Source of the DNA: Streptomyces sp. GSL17-111
GTDB lineage: Bacteria; Actinomycetota; Actinomycetes; Streptomycetales; Streptomycetaceae
Length of the DNA: 64,000 nucleotides
Direction of reading: 5' to 3'
Assembly (NCBI RefSeq): GCF_037911585.1
Contig: NZ_JBAJNS010000001.1
Span: 1,673,001 to 1,737,000 of the forward strand
Position numbers and translations under genes: made by a program. This document shows positions 35,476-45,233 of the stretch, one piece after another (the stretch's first letter is position 1; each line of letters begins with the position of its first letter). The notes under the pieces are model-generated. The model did not search any database. It was not told the DNA's origin and saw only the letters and a list, made by a program, of their open reading frames with translations.

Positions 35476-36525
35476 TCAGTGGGTCTCGGTGACCTTCGCC
35501 AGGGCCCTGGGTGCGTCCGGGTCCTGGCCACGCGCGATGGTCACCTCGTAGGCCAGCATCTGGAGGGGCAGGATCTCCAGAATCGGCTGCAGCTCCTCGC
35601 GCACCCCGTCCACCGGCAGGACGAAGCCCGCCGAGGCGGCGTCCACCTGCGGCTTGGGGCCGACGACGACGAGGTCCGCGCCACGGTCGCGCAGCCGGTC
35701 CAGGACGGGCTGCAACGCCTCCCCGCCCTTGCCGTCGGTCACGATGGCGATGACGGGCGAGACGTTGTCGACCATGGCCAGCGGCCCGTGCAGCAGGTCC
35801 GCGCCGGAGTAGGACAGGGCGGGGATGTAGCTGGTCTCCATCAGCTTCAGCGCCGCCTCCTTCGCCGTCGGGTACCCGAACCCGCGCGAGGTCAGGACCA
35901 TGCGCTCGGCGAAGCGGTACCGGCCCGCCAGGTCCTTGACCTCCGCACGGCGATCGAGGATCTGCTCGGCCAGCTCCGGCAGCGCGGCGGCGGCCCCGGC
36001 GCCGTCACCGCCGCGCAGGCCCTCGACGAAGAGGTACAGCGCCAGCAACTCGGCGGTGTAGGTCTTGGTCGCGGGGAGGGCCTTCTCCTCACCGGCCAGC
36101 ACGTCGATGTGGAACTCGCTGATCTCCGCCAGCGGCGACGCGGCGTTGTTCGTGACGGCCAGGGTGATCGCGCCGGCGTCCCGGGCCGCCCGGGTGGAGG
36201 CGACGAGGTCGGGGGAACCGCCGGACTGGCTGACGGTGATGACCAGGCAGTCCGTGAGGTCCGGCCGGGCGCCGTACGCCGTCGTCGTGGACATGGAGGT
36301 GAGCCCGCAGGGCTTGCCCAGCAGGACCTCCAGGAGGTACTTGGCGTAGAGCGCCGCGTTGTCCGACGTGCCGCGTGCGGTGAGGAGCACGAAGCGCGGC
36401 TCGCGCGCGGCGATCTGCTCGGCGACCGCACGGATCCTCGGCGCGCCTTCGGTCAGGATGCGGCGCAGAACGGCGGGCTGTTCGGCCATTTCACCGGCCA
36501 TGATCCGACCGGTCGTGGCGGTCAT
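35476..36525 (-). CDS. SIS-domain phosphosugar isomerase/deaminase-like protein (349 aa)
   Basis: Two SIS domains occur in tandem: FVLLTARGTSDNAALYAKYLLE and ITVSQSGGSPDLVASTRAA in the first, and MVLTSRGFGYPTAKEAALKL with SGADLLHGPLAMV in the second. This is the GlmS isomerase-like design without glutaminase, as in NagB-II glucosamine-6-phosphate deaminases and AgaS. Its place after a hexosaminidase gene and the das transporter points to GlcN(Ac)-6-phosphate metabolism. Streptomycetes also have a SIS enzyme, NagS, acting on GlcNAc-derived sugars, so the exact reaction is open. GGAGG precedes the ATG. Confidence 0.82.
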   Translation of the reverse strand: MTATTGRIMAGEMAEQPAVLRRILTEGAPRIRAVAEQIAAREPRFVLLTARGTSDNAALYAKYLLEVLLGKPCGLTSMSTTTAYGARPDLTDCLVITVSQSGGSPDLVASTRAARDAGAITLAVTNNAASPLAEISEFHIDVLAGEEKALPATKTYTAELLALYLFVEGLRGGDGAGAAAALPELAEQILDRRAEVKDLAGRYRFAERMVLTSRGFGYPTAKEAALKLMETSYIPALSYSGADLLHGPLAMVDNVSPVIAIVTDGKGGEALQPVLDRLRDRGADLVVVGPKPQVDAASAGFVLPVDGVREELQPILEILPLQMLAYEVTIARGQDPDAPRALAKVTETH

Positions 36526-36565
36526 GCGGGGTGCCTCCAGTTGGCGTGGTGCGGTTGTTCCGGAT

Positions 36566-38113
36566 TCAGCCGTCGGTCCGGCGGCCGGCGACGACCTCGG
36601 CGGCGGCGCGGGCACAGACGCGGGCCGCGCCGTGCGTCGCGATGTGCGGGGCGCCCACGGGCGGGGCCTGCGGGAGTCCCATCTCGACCACGACGGTGTC
36701 CGGACGGGCGGCGAGCAGGGCGTCGAGCGCGGCGGCCATCCAGGAGTGCCGGTGGGCGTCGCGGACCACGGCGACGATCCTACGGTCCCCCGCCTCGGCC
36801 AGCACCTCTCCGGCCAGCGCGGGAACGCCCAGCGCCTCGGCCTCCGCCTGGCTCCAGGAGCCGGTGCCGGTGCCCGGCAGCAGCCGGGTCAGCTCGGCGG
36901 CCAGCCCCCACGGCGTCTCGTCACCCACCGCGATGTTCGCGACGGGGGTGCACGCGGCGACGTAGACGGGCTCCTCGCAGGGCACGAACGGCGTCGGCCC
37001 CTGCGTCACCCGTACCGCGCGGCGGGCGGCGGTGAGGCCCACCTCGGTGTCCTCAGGGGTGGGCTCCGGCAGCGGACGGGCGGCGGCGCGGCGCGTCCAT
37101 TCGGCCAGGTCGCGCACGCGGGCGGCGGCGTCGGCGAGGCGTTCCGCGGGCAGCTCGCCCTCCTGCACGGCGCGCACGACGGCGTCGCGCAGGCGCAGCA
37201 CGATCTCCTCGTCGGCCAGGTTGCCGCCGACGCAGATGGCGTCGGCCCCGGCGGCGAGCGCGAGGACGGTGCCGTGCTCGATGCCGTGCGTGTCGGCGAT
37301 GGCGCTCATCTCGACCGCGTCGGTGACGATGAGCCCGTCGAAGCCGAGCCCGCCGCGTTCGACGGACGCGCGCAGCAGCCCGGTGAGGGCGGCGTGGCTG
37401 AGGGTCGCGGGCCGGTCGGCGTCGAGCGCGGGGAGCAGGATGTGGGCGCTCATGACGACCTTGCTGCCCGCCGCGACGGCGGCCCGGAAGGGGACCAGCT
37501 CCCGGACGCCGAGCGTCGCGAGCCCGACGTCGATCCGCGGCAGCGCGTGGTGGGAGTCGACGTTGGTGTCACCGTGCCCGGGGAAGTGCTTCGTGCAGGC
37601 CGCGACCCCGGCGGCCTGCATCCCCTCGACGTAGGCGGCGGTGTGTCGGGCGACGAGCTGCGGGTCCGCGCCGAAGGACCGCACACCGATGACGGGGTTG
37701 TGCGGATTGGAGTTGACGTCGGCGGAGGGGGCCCAGTTGAGGTTCACCCCGCAGGCGGCGAGCCGGCGGCCGAGCTCCTGCGCGACCGTCCGGGTGAGGT
37801 CCGGGTCGTCGACGGCGCCGAGGGCGAGGTTGCCGGGGAAGGAGGAGCCGTTGCGGACCTCCAGCCGGGTGACGTCACCGCCCTCCTCGTCGATGGCCAC
37901 CAGGACGTCGGGGCGCACGGACCGCAGCTGGGCCGTGAGTGCGGTGAGCTGCTCGGGCGACTCGATGTTGCGGCCGAAGAGACCGACGGAGGTCAGGCCG
38001 TCGTCCAGCCGCCGCAGCAGCCAGTCGGGGGCGGTGGTGCCGACGAAGCCGGGTTGCAGGACGGCCAGGGCGTCCCGGAGGAGAGTGGTGGGGGCGGGGG
38101 CGAGAGTGGTCAC
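36566..38113 (-). CDS. GH3-family beta-N-acetylhexosaminidase (515 aa)
   Basis: The GH3 catalytic barrel contains VAIDEEGGDVTRL, the NagZ-type signature KHFPGHGDTNVDSHHALP (with the His/Asp acid-base dyad) and the nucleophile in GLIVTDAVEMSAI. A C-terminal domain of ~150 residues follows. No signal peptide is present, so it acts in the cytoplasm, releasing GlcNAc from imported chitobiose. It is 4 bp after dasC in the same operon. Confidence 0.92.
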   Translation of the reverse strand: MTTLAPAPTTLLRDALAVLQPGFVGTTAPDWLLRRLDDGLTSVGLFGRNIESPEQLTALTAQLRSVRPDVLVAIDEEGGDVTRLEVRNGSSFPGNLALGAVDDPDLTRTVAQELGRRLAACGVNLNWAPSADVNSNPHNPVIGVRSFGADPQLVARHTAAYVEGMQAAGVAACTKHFPGHGDTNVDSHHALPRIDVGLATLGVRELVPFRAAVAAGSKVVMSAHILLPALDADRPATLSHAALTGLLRASVERGGLGFDGLIVTDAVEMSAIADTHGIEHGTVLALAAGADAICVGGNLADEEIVLRLRDAVVRAVQEGELPAERLADAAARVRDLAEWTRRAAARPLPEPTPEDTEVGLTAARRAVRVTQGPTPFVPCEEPVYVAACTPVANIAVGDETPWGLAAELTRLLPGTGTGSWSQAEAEALGVPALAGEVLAEAGDRRIVAVVRDAHRHSWMAAALDALLAARPDTVVVEMGLPQAPPVGAPHIATHGAARVCARAAAEVVAGRRTDG

Positions 38114-38117
38114 GTCG

Positions 38118-39041
38118 CTATCCCTTCACCGCGCCGGCGCTGAGCCCGCCGACGGCACGTCGCTGGAGGAAGAGGAACAGGAGGAGCACGGGTAGGGCGA
38201 AGAGCGAGGACGCGGCCATGGTCGCGCCCCAGTCGTTGCCGAACGCCGACTGGAACTGGGTGAGCCACAGGGGCAGGGTGTACGCCTCGGGGTCCTTGTT
38301 CAACACCAGCACCATGGCGAACTCGTTCCAGGCGGTGATGAAGCCGAAGAGCGAGGTGGACATCAGGCCGGGGGCCAGCAGGGGGAAGATCACCTTCATG
38401 AAGGCCTGGGTGCGGCTGCACCCGTCGATCATCGCGGCCTCCTCCAGTTCCTTCGGCACGGCGGCGATGAAGCCGCGCAGCGTCCAGATGGTGAAGGGCA
38501 GGACCATCACGAAGTAGATGAGCGTCAGGAAGCCGATGCTGTTGAGGACGTCGGCGTCCCGGGCGATCAGGTACATCACGATGACCATGACTTCCCAGGG
38601 CGCCATCTGCGCCATCATCACCGCGAGGACGAGCCCCTTACGGCCCTTGAACCTCATCCGGACGATGGCGAAGCTCGCCGCGAGGGCGACCACGAGCGCG
38701 AGGGCCACGGCGCCCACGGTGACCAGGACGCTGTTGCGGACGAACGTCCAGAACAGGTCGACCTCGGTGGCGGTGCCGTAGTGCTCGAACGTGGGCGAGA
38801 AGAAGAAGGTCGGGGTCTTGGTGAGGACCTCGGTCGCCGGCTTGAAGGACGTCGAGAACATCCAGTAGACGGGGAAGATGAAGAGGGCCGCCAGGACGAG
38901 CGCGAGGGCGTTGGGCCAGATGCCGCGCAGGGTCTTGCGCCGCTTGGCGCGGGCCGCGTCCCGGTCCGGCGTTCCGCCGTTCTTCGGAGTGACGGCGTCG
39001 GGGGCCCCCGCCGGTCCGGCGAGGGTGGTGGGGTGGCTCAC
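38118..39041 (-). CDS. dasC: Chitobiose/GlcNAc ABC transporter permease DasC (307 aa)
   Basis: MalG-type permease: six hydrophobic segments, with the EAA loop ELEEAAMIDGCSRTQAFMKVIFPLLAPG. A ~35-residue hydrophilic N-terminus precedes the first helix. Its GTG overlaps the dasB stop by 4 bp. No ATPase gene is present in the locus; in S. coelicolor DasABC uses the shared ATPase MsiK encoded elsewhere. Confidence 0.92.
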   Translation of the reverse strand: MSHPTTLAGPAGAPDAVTPKNGGTPDRDAARAKRRKTLRGIWPNALALVLAALFIFPVYWMFSTSFKPATEVLTKTPTFFFSPTFEHYGTATEVDLFWTFVRNSVLVTVGAVALALVVALAASFAIVRMRFKGRKGLVLAVMMAQMAPWEVMVIVMYLIARDADVLNSIGFLTLIYFVMVLPFTIWTLRGFIAAVPKELEEAAMIDGCSRTQAFMKVIFPLLAPGLMSTSLFGFITAWNEFAMVLVLNKDPEAYTLPLWLTQFQSAFGNDWGATMAASSLFALPVLLLFLFLQRRAVGGLSAGAVKG

Positions 39042-40027
39042 TGCTCGTCCTCCTGCTTGAGGATCAGGCGGAAGTAGAACGACATCGCGACCATGAGGAG
39101 CAGGATCGTCAGCACGGAGGCCGCGGCGGCCACACCGAACTTCATCTGGCTCATGCCCTCGACGTAGGCGAAGACGGGCAGCGTCTCGGACTCGCGGTTC
39201 GGACCGCCCGCGTTGAGCGCGTAGATCTGCGCGAACGCCTTGAAGACCCAGATGATCTCCAGAAACGTGGTGATCAGGAAGAACGGCTTCAGCATCGGGA
39301 AGACCACCGAGCGGAAGATCCGCGCGTTGGAGGCACCGTCCATCCGGGCGGCCTCGTACAGCTCGCCGCTGATCGTGGTCAGGCCCGCGTACATGTTGAG
39401 CGCCACGAAGGGGACGGACGCCCACACGATGAGCACGGTGACGATCGCGAGCGTCGAGAATCCGGTGTCGAACCAGTTGTGCTGGTCGTAGCCCTCGAAG
39501 CCGAGGCTGCGCATCACCCAGTTCATGACGCCGAACTGGGTGTCGAAGAGCCAGCGGAAGACGGTGGCGGAGGCGACGATCGGCATGGCCCAGGCGAGCA
39601 CCAGGGATATCGAAAGGACCATCCGCATCTTCTTGCCGAGGCGGTTCAGCAGCAGGCCGACGAGGGTGCCGAGGACCATGATCAGCACCACGTTGACCGC
39701 CATGAAGACGAACGTGCGCCAGACGACGGTCCAGAACATGTCGTCCTGGAGGAGCTCCGTGTAGTTGCCGAGCCCCGTCCACACCGTGGTGCGGGAGATC
39801 ATCTCGATCCGGCCGAGCTGCTGGAGCGAGACCACCACGTTGCGGATGAGCGGGTAGCCCAGGAAGACGGCGAGGGCGACGACGGCCGGCCCGATCAGCA
39901 CATAGGGCAGCCACCCGCTGGGCAGGGAGCGCCTCGGGCGTGGTGATGGTTCGGCCGGCCCCGGCGCCGGGTCACGCGGAGGCGGCTCCTCGGCTACGGG
40001 GGTGACGCCCTCGGTCTGCACGGTCAT
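39038..40027 (-). CDS. dasB: Chitobiose/GlcNAc ABC transporter permease DasB (329 aa)
   Basis: MalF-type permease with a Pro-rich N-terminal tail and six membrane segments. The EAA loop is ELYEAARMDGASNARIFRSVVFPMLKP. It lies between dasA and dasC and overlaps dasC by 4 bp. A stable hairpin separates it from dasA. Confidence 0.92.
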   Translation of the reverse strand: MTVQTEGVTPVAEEPPPRDPAPGPAEPSPRPRRSLPSGWLPYVLIGPAVVALAVFLGYPLIRNVVVSLQQLGRIEMISRTTVWTGLGNYTELLQDDMFWTVVWRTFVFMAVNVVLIMVLGTLVGLLLNRLGKKMRMVLSISLVLAWAMPIVASATVFRWLFDTQFGVMNWVMRSLGFEGYDQHNWFDTGFSTLAIVTVLIVWASVPFVALNMYAGLTTISGELYEAARMDGASNARIFRSVVFPMLKPFFLITTFLEIIWVFKAFAQIYALNAGGPNRESETLPVFAYVEGMSQMKFGVAAAASVLTILLLMVAMSFYFRLILKQEDEQ

Positions 40028-40070
40028 GGTCTTCTTCCTCGGCTACGGGCTGCGGAGGGGGAACGGGGTC

Positions 40071-40111
40071 CGGCGTGTCCCGGCCGGCGGGTGGCCGGCC
40101 GGGACACGCCG
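40071..40111. terminator. 18-bp perfect hairpin between dasA and dasB
   Basis: Arms 40071-40088 and 40094-40111 are fully complementary (CGGCGTGTCCCGGCCGGC type) with a 5-base loop. It sits inside the operon, so it probably works as an attenuator or 3'-end stabiliser for dasA mRNA. Confidence 0.75.
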
Positions 40112-40120
40112 CGTCGGGCG

Positions 40121-41404
40121 TCAGCCCTGGTTGATGCGCTCGGTGATGGTGGTGTCGGCGTCCTCACCGGCCTTCTGCGGGTCCGAACCGTTGAGCACAT
40201 TGGTCATGTACTGCTTGATCGGGTTCGGGTCGGTCTCGACGTTGGCCCAGCCCGGGGTGACGGGGGTGATGCGGCCGACGTCCGCGGACTTGACCATGGC
40301 CTCGGCGAAGGAGCCCGGCTCGGGGGTGACCTGAGCGGCCTCGGAGTTCGGCAGCAGGGCACCGCCGGTGGCCTCGGCGTACTTCTTCATCCACTTCTCG
40401 GAGGTCGCGAGCTTCAGCCACTCCTGGGCCAGCTCCTTGTTCTGCGAGCGCTCGGAGACGGCGAGGTTGGAACCGCCGAAGAAGACGTGACCCGGCTGGT
40501 CGGCCGTCTTGCCGGGGATCGGGAAGTAGCCGAAGTCGGCCTCGCCGCCGGCCTCCTCGATGGCCGCCTGCGCGCCGCCGGCCTCCCAGCCCAGACCGAT
40601 CCAGGACGCGACGTCGCCCTTGGGGACGATGTCCGTGGACTGCTGGGGGGTGGCCTCGTCGATGTCGGTCGGCGCGTTCGAGTAGGCGGCGAGCTCCTTG
40701 TAGAAGTTCATGGCCGCCTCGCCCTCGGGGGTGGCCAGCGAGCCCTTCCACTGGTCGCCGTCCTGGACGGCGAGGTCGCCGCCCTCGTCCCACAGGAAGC
40801 CGGAGTAGACGTACCAGCTCTGACCGGGCAGGTAGATCGGCTGGGCGTCCGTCTCCTCCTCGATCTTCTTCAGGCCGTCGAGCCACTCCTCGCGGGTGGT
40901 GGGCGGCTCGACGCCGGCCTCCTCGAAGATGCTCTTGTCGTAGATGACGGCGCGGTTGGCGGCGTACCAGGGGGCGGCGTAGAGCTTGCCGTCGAGCTCG
41001 GCGGAGGGGATCATCCCCTCGTTCCAGCCGTCGTAGCCCAGGTCGGCCTTCATGTCGGTGAGGTCGGCGAGACCACCGGTGACCGCGTAACCGGCGGTCT
41101 GGGTGTTGCCGAGCTCGATCACGTCCGGCGGGGCGTCCTCGGAGAGGGAGGTGGTGATCTTCTCCTGGATGCCGTTCCACTGCTGTTCCTGGATCTCGAC
41201 GGTCACCCCCTCGTTGGCCGCCTCGAACTCCTTGTTCAGCTCGGTCACCCACTCCTCGGGCGCGGAGCCGTCCATGACCCAGACGGTCAGCGTCTTGTCG
41301 CCGCCGCCGGAGCCGTTGTCGCCGCCGTCACCGTCGTCCGAGCCGCAGGCGGACACGCCGAGCATCGCCGCGACGCCGATGGCTGCTATGAGCTTGCGCT
41401 TCAC
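40121..41404 (-). CDS. dasA: Chitooligosaccharide-binding lipoprotein DasA (427 aa)
   Basis: The signal ends in lipobox VSAC with Cys20 as anchor, followed by an Asp/Gly-rich linker. The rest is a family-1 sugar-binding protein (LTVWVMDGSAPEEWVTELN, DVIELGNTQTAGYAVTGGL, YAAPWYAANRAVIYDK). The GTG at 41404 follows GGGAGGG and gives a proper lipoprotein signal; an upstream ATG does not. It captures chitobiose outside the cell for DasBC. It is divergent from dasR, with DasR-type sites between. Confidence 0.95.
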   Translation of the reverse strand: MKRKLIAAIGVAAMLGVSACGSDDGDGGDNGSGGGDKTLTVWVMDGSAPEEWVTELNKEFEAANEGVTVEIQEQQWNGIQEKITTSLSEDAPPDVIELGNTQTAGYAVTGGLADLTDMKADLGYDGWNEGMIPSAELDGKLYAAPWYAANRAVIYDKSIFEEAGVEPPTTREEWLDGLKKIEEETDAQPIYLPGQSWYVYSGFLWDEGGDLAVQDGDQWKGSLATPEGEAAMNFYKELAAYSNAPTDIDEATPQQSTDIVPKGDVASWIGLGWEAGGAQAAIEEAGGEADFGYFPIPGKTADQPGHVFFGGSNLAVSERSQNKELAQEWLKLATSEKWMKKYAEATGGALLPNSEAAQVTPEPGSFAEAMVKSADVGRITPVTPGWANVETDPNPIKQYMTNVLNGSDPQKAGEDADTTITERINQG

Positions 41405-41487
41405 GTCACCCTCCCAGGGATGGAAACCTCCCGCCCACCGAGAAGACATACGACGAGGTAGTGCCTGTGGGACTGGGATTGGTCTTT

Positions 41488-41527
41488 AATGGTTTAGACC
41501 AGTTCCCGCAGCTTGGCCTAGACCTAT
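41488..41527. promoter_or_regulatory. Two DasR-type operators in the dasA-dasR gap
   Basis: AATGGTTTAGACCAGT at 41488-41503 matches the dre consensus at 14 of 16. CTTGGCCTAGACCTAT at 41512-41527 is a weaker match (11 of 16). Both lie 84-123 bp upstream of dasA. A further half-site (TTGGTC) is at 41479-41484. Confidence 0.8.
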
Positions 41528-41626
41528 AGGGGTGTCAAGAGTGGACAGGAAGGGCCGTCCGGTCCGTTACCGGAACGACATCTGTGCCGGAGGATTCCCC
41601 TGGGAAACCGTCGTGCCAGGATGTGA

Positions 41627-42490
<864 letters not shown>

Positions 42491-42592
42491 GCCCGGTTCC
42501 CCCTCCACCGCGCGGCCGCACGGGGCGCGCGCCGGCCGGACTTCGACCGCTCGGCGCGCAACTCGACCGTTCGTCGTCCCACCCTCGTGTGA

Positions 42593-42626
42593 CCCTAGTG
42601 ACGGCTCCATAGGCGCTCACCTAGGG
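42593..42626. promoter_or_regulatory. Interrupted palindrome upstream of cstA
   Basis: CCCTAGTGA and TCACCTAGGG face each other across 15 bp, differing by one extra base. It lies about 40 bp before the cstA start. Possible operator; the binding protein is unknown. Confidence 0.4.
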
Positions 42627-42667
42627 TTCCCCCGCACCTAAATGATCACAGGGCGGAGGGCCGGAAG

Positions 42668-44887
42668 ATGACCGAACCCGCAGCACCATCCGATCGGGGG
42701 ACGGTGGGGCGTGGCAGTCCGTCACCGGCCCAGATCGCGATCTGGACGGCGGTGGCGCTCGCCGGTGCCGTCGGCTGGGCCATGCTCGCGCTCTCCCGTG
42801 GGGAGGAGATCTCGGCCGCCTGGATGGTCGCCGCGGCGCTGGGCACGTACGCGATCGGCTACCGCTTCTACTCCCGCTTCATCGCCTACCGGGTGCTGCG
42901 GGTGGACAAGACCCGCGCGACACCCGCCGAGCGGCTCGACAACGGCGTCGACTTCCACCCCACCGACCGCCGGGTGCTCTTCGGCCACCACTTCGCCGCG
43001 GTGGCCGGAGCGGGCCCGCTGGTGGGCCCGGTGCTCGCCGCGCAGATGGGCTACCTGCCCGGCACGATCTGGATCGTCGTCGGGGTGATCCTCGCGGGCG
43101 CCGTGCAGGACATGGTGACCCTCTTCTTCTCCACCCGTCGCGACGGCCGCTCGCTGGGCCAGATGGCCCGGGACGAGATCGGCCCGTTCGGCGGTGCGGC
43201 GGCGCTCGTGGCCGTCTTCGCCATCATGATCATCCTGCTGGCGGTGCTGGCCCTGGTCATCGTCAACGCGCTCGCGGAGTCGCCGTGGGGCGTCTTCTCC
43301 ATCGCGATGACGATTCCCATCGCCCTCTTCATGGGCTTCTACCTGCGGGTGCTGCGCCCCGGACGCGTCACCGAGGTGTCCGTCGTCGGTGTCGCGCTAC
43401 TGCTGCTGGCGATCGTCGCGGGCGGCTGGGTCGCCGAGTCGTCCCTCGCCGAGACCTTCACCCTCTCCAAGGGCACCCTCGTCCTGTGGATGATCGCCTA
43501 CGGCTTCCTCGCCTCGGTGCTCCCGGTGTGGATGCTGCTGGCCCCGCGCGACTACCTCTCCACGTTCATGAAGGTCGGCACGATCGCGCTGCTGGCCCTC
43601 GGCGTCTTCATCGCCCTGCCGACACTGAAGATGCCGGCCGTCACCGACTTCGCCTCGCGGGGTGACGGGCCGATCTTCGCCGGGTCGATGTTCCCGTTCG
43701 TCTTCATCACCGTCGCGTGCGGCGCCCTCTCCGGCTTCCACGCGCTCGTCTCCTCGGGCACCACACCGAAGATGATCCAGAAGGAGACGCAGGTCCGCAT
43801 GGTCGGCTACGGCGCCATGCTCACCGAGTCGTTCGTCGCGATCATGGCGATGATCACCGCCTGCATCATCGACCCGGGGCTCTTCTTCGCCGTCAACGCA
43901 CCCGTGGGCGCCATCGGGGACTCCGTGCAGTCGGCGTCGGAGGCCGTCGCGGGCTTCGGGTTCAGCATCTCCCCCGAGGCGCTGACGGCGGCGGCCGAGT
44001 CCGTCGAGGAGGAGTCGCTGCTCTCCCGCACCGGCGGCGCGCCGACGTTCGCGCTCGGCATGTCGGAGATCTTCTCGGCCGTCGTCGGCGGCGCCGCGAT
44101 GAAGGCGTTCTGGTACCACTTCGCCATCATGTTCGAGGCCCTGTTCATCCTCACGACGGTGGACGCCGGTACCCGGGTCGGCCGCTTCATGCTCCAGGAC
44201 ACCCTGGGCAACCTCTACAAGCCACTGCGGGACGTGAGCTGGAAGCCGGGCGTGTGGCTGACGAGCGCGATCGTGGTCGGCGGTTGGGGCTACTTCCTGT
44301 GGGTGGGTGTCCACGACCCCCTCGGCGGTATCAACCAGCTCTTCCCGCTCTTCGGCATCGCCAACCAGCTCCTCGCCGCCGTCGCCCTGGCGGTGTGCAC
44401 CACGCTGCTGGTGAAGTCGGGACGGCTGAAGTGGGCGTGGGTGACCGGCGTCCCGCTCGCCTGGGACGTCGCCGTGACGCTCACCGCGAGCTGGCAGAAG
44501 ATCTTCTCCGGCGACCCCCGGGTCGGCTTCTTCACCCAGCGGAGCATCTACCAGGAGGGCATCGACAACGGTGAGGTGATCGCCCCGGCCAAGGACATGG
44601 ACGAGATGCACACCATCGTCACCAACTCGACGGTCGACGGCGTCCTGTGCGCACTCTTCGCCCTCCTGATCATCGTCGTCATCGTCGACGCGGGCCGCGT
44701 CTGCTGGAAGGCGGTCCACGCGCCGGAGACGGTGAAGCTGCACGAAGCCCCCTACCAGCGCTCCACCGTGGTGGCCCCGGCCGGGCTCTTCGCCACCAAG
44801 GAGGAGAAGGCGGAGATGGCGGCGGCAGCGGCCGCCGGGGACGGCGGCGGCCCGGGGACGGAGCGGCCGGTGGGAACGCGCTCGTGA
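42668..44887 (+). CDS. cstA: Carbon starvation protein CstA, peptide/pyruvate transporter (739 aa)
   Basis: A long multi-spanning protein of the CstA family: FGHHFAAVAGAGPLVGPVLAAQ and LVSSGTTPKMIQKETQVRMVGYGAMLTE (two signature regions quoted in part) are well conserved. Sixteen or more hydrophobic segments are visible. CstA proteins take up peptides or pyruvate when preferred carbon is scarce. GGAGG precedes the ATG. The GTG of the small ybdD gene overlaps its stop by 4 bp. Confidence 0.93.
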   Translation: MTEPAAPSDRGTVGRGSPSPAQIAIWTAVALAGAVGWAMLALSRGEEISAAWMVAAALGTYAIGYRFYSRFIAYRVLRVDKTRATPAERLDNGVDFHPTDRRVLFGHHFAAVAGAGPLVGPVLAAQMGYLPGTIWIVVGVILAGAVQDMVTLFFSTRRDGRSLGQMARDEIGPFGGAAALVAVFAIMIILLAVLALVIVNALAESPWGVFSIAMTIPIALFMGFYLRVLRPGRVTEVSVVGVALLLLAIVAGGWVAESSLAETFTLSKGTLVLWMIAYGFLASVLPVWMLLAPRDYLSTFMKVGTIALLALGVFIALPTLKMPAVTDFASRGDGPIFAGSMFPFVFITVACGALSGFHALVSSGTTPKMIQKETQVRMVGYGAMLTESFVAIMAMITACIIDPGLFFAVNAPVGAIGDSVQSASEAVAGFGFSISPEALTAAAESVEEESLLSRTGGAPTFALGMSEIFSAVVGGAAMKAFWYHFAIMFEALFILTTVDAGTRVGRFMLQDTLGNLYKPLRDVSWKPGVWLTSAIVVGGWGYFLWVGVHDPLGGINQLFPLFGIANQLLAAVALAVCTTLLVKSGRLKWAWVTGVPLAWDVAVTLTASWQKIFSGDPRVGFFTQRSIYQEGIDNGEVIAPAKDMDEMHTIVTNSTVDGVLCALFALLIIVVIVDAGRVCWKAVHAPETVKLHEAPYQRSTVVAPAGLFATKEEKAEMAAAAAAGDGGGPGTERPVGTRS

Positions 44888-45090
44888 GCCTGTCGGCACG
44901 GGTGCGGGCGCTGGCCGCCCGCACCCGGTGGTACTGGCGTGAGGCGACGGGGGAGGCCGCCTACGACCGCTACGTCGCCCACGCGCGCGCCCACGACCCG
45001 GACGCCCCGGTGCTCAGCCGCCGCGCCTTCGAACGCCGCCGCACGGACGCCCGCGAGGCCGACCCCCGCGAGGGCTTCCGCTGCTGCTGA
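44884..45090 (+). CDS. ybdD: YbdD/YjiX-family small protein (68 aa)
   Basis: A short basic protein (WYWREATGEAAYDRYVAHAR, then SRRAFERRRTDAREADP) ending in RCC. It matches the YbdD/YjiX family that is almost always encoded right after CstA/BtsT transporters and is needed for their function in E. coli. Translationally coupled to cstA. Confidence 0.85.
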   Translation: MSLSARVRALAARTRWYWREATGEAAYDRYVAHARAHDPDAPVLSRRAFERRRTDAREADPREGFRCC

Positions 45091-45099
45091 CCCCCGGCC

Positions 45100-45143
45100 C
45101 GCCGGTGGGCCGCCGTTCCCCCCATGGCGGCGGCCCACCGGCG
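45100..45143. terminator. 16-bp perfect hairpin after cstA-ybdD
   Basis: CGCCGGTGGGCCGCCG (45100-45115) pairs with 45128-45143; the loop is 12 bases. It ends the operon. Confidence 0.85.
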
Positions 45144-45233
45144 CCCGCACCGTCCCGCACCGCCCGACCCCGTGCCGATGACCGTGTTCGAAAAGACCCG
45201 CACGATGTCCGAGCCGTGCAGGAGACTGGCCCC

